Assembly: GCF_001676615.1 (NCBI RefSeq)
Contig: NZ_LYXZ01000056.1
Location: 62,001 to 126,000 of the forward strand
DNA length: 64,000 nt
Reading direction: 5' to 3'
Origin: Labrys sp. WJW
Lineage (GTDB): Bacteria > Pseudomonadota > Alphaproteobacteria > Rhizobiales > Labraceae
This document shows positions 61,746-64,000 of this stretch, in pieces. Numbering within the stretch: position 1 is the first letter of the stretch; every line of letters begins with the position of its first letter. The position numbers and the translations under genes are program-made. Under the pieces are notes generated by a model. The model was given only the letters and a program-made list of their open reading frames with translations, did not search any database and was not told where the DNA came from.

Positions 61746-62153
61746 ATGAAAACGCTCCTGCAGATCTTCACGTGGTGGAACGGCTCCACGATCGGAACCC
61801 GCTTCTGGACCTCGCGGAAGGGCGAGCGCGTGGGCGAGGACGAGTTCGGCAATGTCTATTACCGCACCAAGGGCGGCGCCGTGGATCCGACCATCGGCGT
61901 GCAGCGTCGCTGGGTGCAGTACAATGGCTATGCCGAGGCCACGGCGATTCCGCCTGGCTGGTGGGGCTGGATGCACCATCAGATCGACACGCCGCCGAGC
62001 GAGACCGAATACAAGCCGCGCGAATGGCAAAAGCCGCATCGCCCGAACCAGACCGGTACGGTGAACGCCTATCATCCGAAGGGCTCGATGCTCTCCCATG
62101 GCCATCGTCAGTCCGCGACCGGCGACTACCAGGCCTGGTCGCCGGGGGATTGA
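61746..62153 (+). CDS. NADH:ubiquinone oxidoreductase NDUFA12-like accessory subunit
   Basis: A 135-residue protein of the B17.2/NDUFA12 family, an accessory subunit of complex I found in alphaproteobacteria and mitochondria. Family hallmarks are WWNGSTIGTRFWTSRKGERVG, the DEFGNVYYR segment, RRWVQYNG and PPGWWGWMHHQIDTPP. ATG 61746 gives the usual N-terminus; an in-frame TTG at 61716 is possible. It is followed by the DUF2155 gene, a conserved neighbour in Hyphomicrobiales. Confidence 0.93.
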   Translation: MKTLLQIFTWWNGSTIGTRFWTSRKGERVGEDEFGNVYYRTKGGAVDPTIGVQRRWVQYNGYAEATAIPPGWWGWMHHQIDTPPSETEYKPREWQKPHRPNQTGTVNAYHPKGSMLSHGHRQSATGDYQAWSPGD

Positions 62154-62178
62154 CGCGGCCCATGGCTGGGGCGCGGCC

Positions 62179-62844
62179 ATGCCTGTGGCCGTCTTTTTGC
62201 CCCGATGGGGCGCTATCGCTTCTCGACTCGTCCAGATACGGATCCATTTGCTTTTGCGTCCGCTTGCCTTCTTTCCCCCGACCGGTCGCTCGCGCTGCCT
62301 TGCCATGGCAAGCGTGGCCTGCCTCGGCTTGATCCTGGGTGGTACCGCCGCCCGGGCCGAACGTGTCGCCAATCCCACCGCGGTGTTCACCGGCCTCGAC
62401 AAGATCTCGGGTGAAATCAGCACCTTCGAGGCGCCGGTTGGACAGACGGTGAAGTTCGGCGCGCTCAGCGTGACGCCGCGCGTCTGTTACAGCCGTTCCG
62501 CCAGCGAAGATCCGCAAACCACCAGTTTCGTCGAGATCGACGAACTGACCCTCAACAAGAAGGTCGAGCGCCTGTTCAATGGCTGGATGTTTGCGTCCAG
62601 CCCCGGCCTCAATGGCGTGGAACACCCCGTCTATGACGTCTGGCTCAAGGACTGCAAGGGCGGCAAGACCAGCGATCCGCCGCCACCGCCCGTCGTGACG
62701 GCGCAGCCGGGCACCAAGCCCGCCAAAGGCAAGAAGGGGCAGACCGCGGCACCCGAGCCCGATGCCGCTCCGCCGCCCGAAACGGGCGACGGCAACACCG
62801 ATTTCTTCGACCAGCCGGTGGATCCCAACGCGCCGCAGGATTGA
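62179..62844 (+). CDS. DUF2155 exported protein
   Basis: The protein has about 221 residues. The N-terminus has a long basic region followed by a hydrophobic signal (MASVACLGLILGGTAARA, then ERVAN), suggesting export; the start could be ATG 62179 or ATG 62305, the latter giving a compact signal without basic residues. The core shows TAVFTGLDKISGEISTFEAPVGQTVKFGAL and WLKDC, as in DUF2155. The C-terminal third is low-complexity Pro/Lys/Ala (PPPPPVV, KPAKGKKGQ) and probably disordered. Function unknown. Confidence 0.82.
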   Translation: MPVAVFLPRWGAIASRLVQIRIHLLLRPLAFFPPTGRSRCLAMASVACLGLILGGTAARAERVANPTAVFTGLDKISGEISTFEAPVGQTVKFGALSVTPRVCYSRSASEDPQTTSFVEIDELTLNKKVERLFNGWMFASSPGLNGVEHPVYDVWLKDCKGGKTSDPPPPPVVTAQPGTKPAKGKKGQTAAPEPDAAPPPETGDGNTDFFDQPVDPNAPQD

Positions 62845-62965
62845 GCCGATTTCTCCCGGCCAGCCTGGGACTGACGATCCGTCACGGCGGTAGCGGCTTC
62901 ACAGCATCCGGTAGCGCACGACCTTGGTCGCCTGTATGCAGCGTCGCCGACCTCTTGCGCCAGGC

Positions 62966-63634
62966 TCAATCGGCGAGAGCTGCCAGAATTTCGGCGCCGC
63001 TCCTGGCCTCTTCCTTTGGCCAGGCGAGAAAATCGCCGTCCTCGGCCAAGGCGTCGTCCAGCAGGCGATGATAGAGGGAACGCGGTAATTCGATTGCGCC
63101 GAGACTGGCGAGGTGGTCGGTGACGAATTGGGCGTCGAGCAATTGGTAGCCGCCATGGCGCAGCCGCGCGACCAGATGGGCGAGGGCCACCTTGGATGCA
63201 TCGCTCTCCAGATGGAACATGCTCTCGCCGAAGAAGGCGCCGCCGAGATCGACGCCGTAGAGGCCGCCGACCAGCCGGCCGTTTCGATAGGCCTCGACGG
63301 TGTGGCAATGGCCCAATCGGAACAACTCGCCATAGAGCCGGCGAATCGAGGCATTGATCCAGGTGGTGCGGCGTCCCGGCCCGGATTGGGCGCAGCCATT
63401 GATCACCGCCTCGAAATCGCGATCCACCACCACCTCGAAGCGGTCGGAGCGGATGGTGCGGGCGAGGCGATGGGAGATGATCAGGCCATCGAGTGGAACG
63501 ATGCCGCGAAACTCGGGCTCGACCCAATAGAGGCCTGGATCGTCGGCGCTTTCGGCCATCGGGAAGATACCGCAGGCATAGGCCTTGAGCAGGACCTGCG
63601 GCGTGATCTCCAGATTGAGCTCGGCGCCCGACAT
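62966..63634 (-). CDS. aat: Leucyl/phenylalanyl-tRNA-protein transferase
   Basis: The protein has 222 residues. It attaches Leu or Phe from aminoacyl-tRNA to the N-terminal Lys/Arg of proteins, marking them for the ClpAP/ClpS N-end rule pathway. Family motifs: LLKAYACGIFPMAE, YWVEPEFRGIVPLDGLIISHRLARTIR split over its two conserved blocks, TWIN, GGLYGVDLGGAFFGESMF and LLDAQFVTDHLASLGA. ATG 63634 is used. It lies 11 bases after accC on the same strand, the arrangement usual in this order. Confidence 0.97.
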   Translation of the reverse strand: MSGAELNLEITPQVLLKAYACGIFPMAESADDPGLYWVEPEFRGIVPLDGLIISHRLARTIRSDRFEVVVDRDFEAVINGCAQSGPGRRTTWINASIRRLYGELFRLGHCHTVEAYRNGRLVGGLYGVDLGGAFFGESMFHLESDASKVALAHLVARLRHGGYQLLDAQFVTDHLASLGAIELPRSLYHRLLDDALAEDGDFLAWPKEEARSGAEILAALAD

Positions 63635-63645
63635 GGCGGAACCGC

Positions 63646-64000
63646 CTAGGCGCTGTCGCTCATGCCGCCGGCCTCGAGGAATTTCTCGAGCCAGTGAATG
63701 TCGTAGAGACCGTTCTGGATGTCCGCGTTGCGCACCAGGGTGCGGAACAACGGCAGGGTGGTCTCTACGCCATCGACCACGAATTCGTCGATGGCCCGGC
63801 GCAGGCGCATCAGGCATTCGGTGCGGGTACGGCCGTGTACGATCAGCTTGCCGATCAGCGAATCGTAATAGGGCGGGATCTTGTAGCCCTGGTAGACAGC
63901 CGAATCGACACGCACGCCAAGCCCGCCGGGTGGGTGGAAATAGCTGATCGTGCCGGGCGACGGCCGGAAGGTCGCGGCATTCTCGGCATTGATGCGGCAT
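63646..64000 (-). CDS. accC: Biotin carboxylase subunit of acetyl-CoA carboxylase, C-terminal part only
   Basis: The frame is open to the window edge and shows the C-terminal biotin carboxylase domain: NAENAATFRPSPGTI, SYFHPPGGLGVRVDS, YKIPPYYDSLIGKLIVHG and the helix ECLMRLRRAIDEFVVDGVETT, ending with WLEKFLEAGG. About 117 residues are visible; the ATP-binding N-terminal two thirds lie outside. Biotin carboxylase starts fatty acid synthesis by carboxylating BCCP. Confidence 0.95.
   Translation of the reverse strand, partial: CRINAENAATFRPSPGTISYFHPPGGLGVRVDSAVYQGYKIPPYYDSLIGKLIVHGRTRTECLMRLRRAIDEFVVDGVETTLPLFRTLVRNADIQNGLYDIHWLEKFLEAGGMSDSA

Overview
The window is GC-rich and densely coded. 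It looks like the chromosome of an alphaproteobacterium, most likely of the order Hyphomicrobiales (Rhizobiales). Supporting signs are an ExoY/ExoF/ExoP-type exopolysaccharide locus, a B12-dependent ribonucleotide reductase, and the right-hand order NDUFA12-like subunit, DUF2155 protein, aat and accC, which is typical of that group. No rRNA, tRNA, CRISPR array, insertion sequence or phage gene was seen. The genus cannot be fixed by reading.

Layout. (1) 1-6.4 kb: the end of a nonribosomal peptide synthetase locus, with a C-A-PCP protein cut by the window edge, an overlapping C-PCP-TE protein with no adenylation domain, and an exported alpha/beta hydrolase. (2) 6.4-20.6 kb: a signalling block with three paralogous LuxR-type regulators whose receiver domains lack the phosphoacceptor aspartate, a PAS-GAF-GGDEF-EAL protein, an AraC regulator, a very large soluble hybrid histidine kinase and an overlapping REC-GGDEF diguanylate cyclase. 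(3) 21.1-28.6 kb: exopolysaccharide genes (Wzz/BY-kinase, two glycosyltransferases, an ExoY-type initiating transferase, an ExoF-type export protein) around an 840 bp divergent promoter region packed with a short inverted motif. (4) 28.6-31.2 kb: a 2OG-Fe(II) oxygenase, a small hypothetical protein and an aldo/keto reductase.

(5) 31.2-45.6 kb: a catabolic island that reads as an arginine route. It holds an Lrp regulator with a nitrilase-family amidohydrolase, an APC permease, a universal stress protein, a guanidinobutyrase/agmatinase-type ureohydrolase, an AruI-like 2-ketoarginine decarboxylase, an aldehyde dehydrogenase, an ATP-grasp ligase, a C45 autoproteolytic hydrolase, a DadA-type D-amino-acid dehydrogenase, a PLP racemase fused to a ureohydrolase-like domain without metal ligands, and RidA. 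Together these could take L-arginine through D-arginine, iminoarginine, 2-ketoarginine, 4-guanidinobutyraldehyde and 4-guanidinobutyrate to GABA plus urea. A second Lrp regulator closes the block. (6) 46.2-51.7 kb: assorted metabolic genes (DUF2000, methyltransferase, enoyl-CoA hydratase, EmrE-type exporter, GST, luciferase-like monooxygenase) and an intergenic region with a possible mini-gene carrying an extreme Shine-Dalgarno sequence. (7) 51.9-64 kb: nrdJ, a TPR-caspase protein, type II NADH dehydrogenase, DUF1003, nucleoside hydrolase, the NDUFA12-like subunit, DUF2155, aat and the C-terminal part of accC.

The most unusual items are the racemase/pseudo-ureohydrolase fusion inside a complete-looking D-arginine pathway, the trio of pseudo-receiver LuxR regulators next to c-di-GMP and exopolysaccharide genes, the repeated motif array upstream of the exopolysaccharide genes, the NRPS module without its own A domain and with a Cys-nucleophile TE, and a structured intergenic repeat in two copies. 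All functional calls come from reading motifs; no database search was possible.
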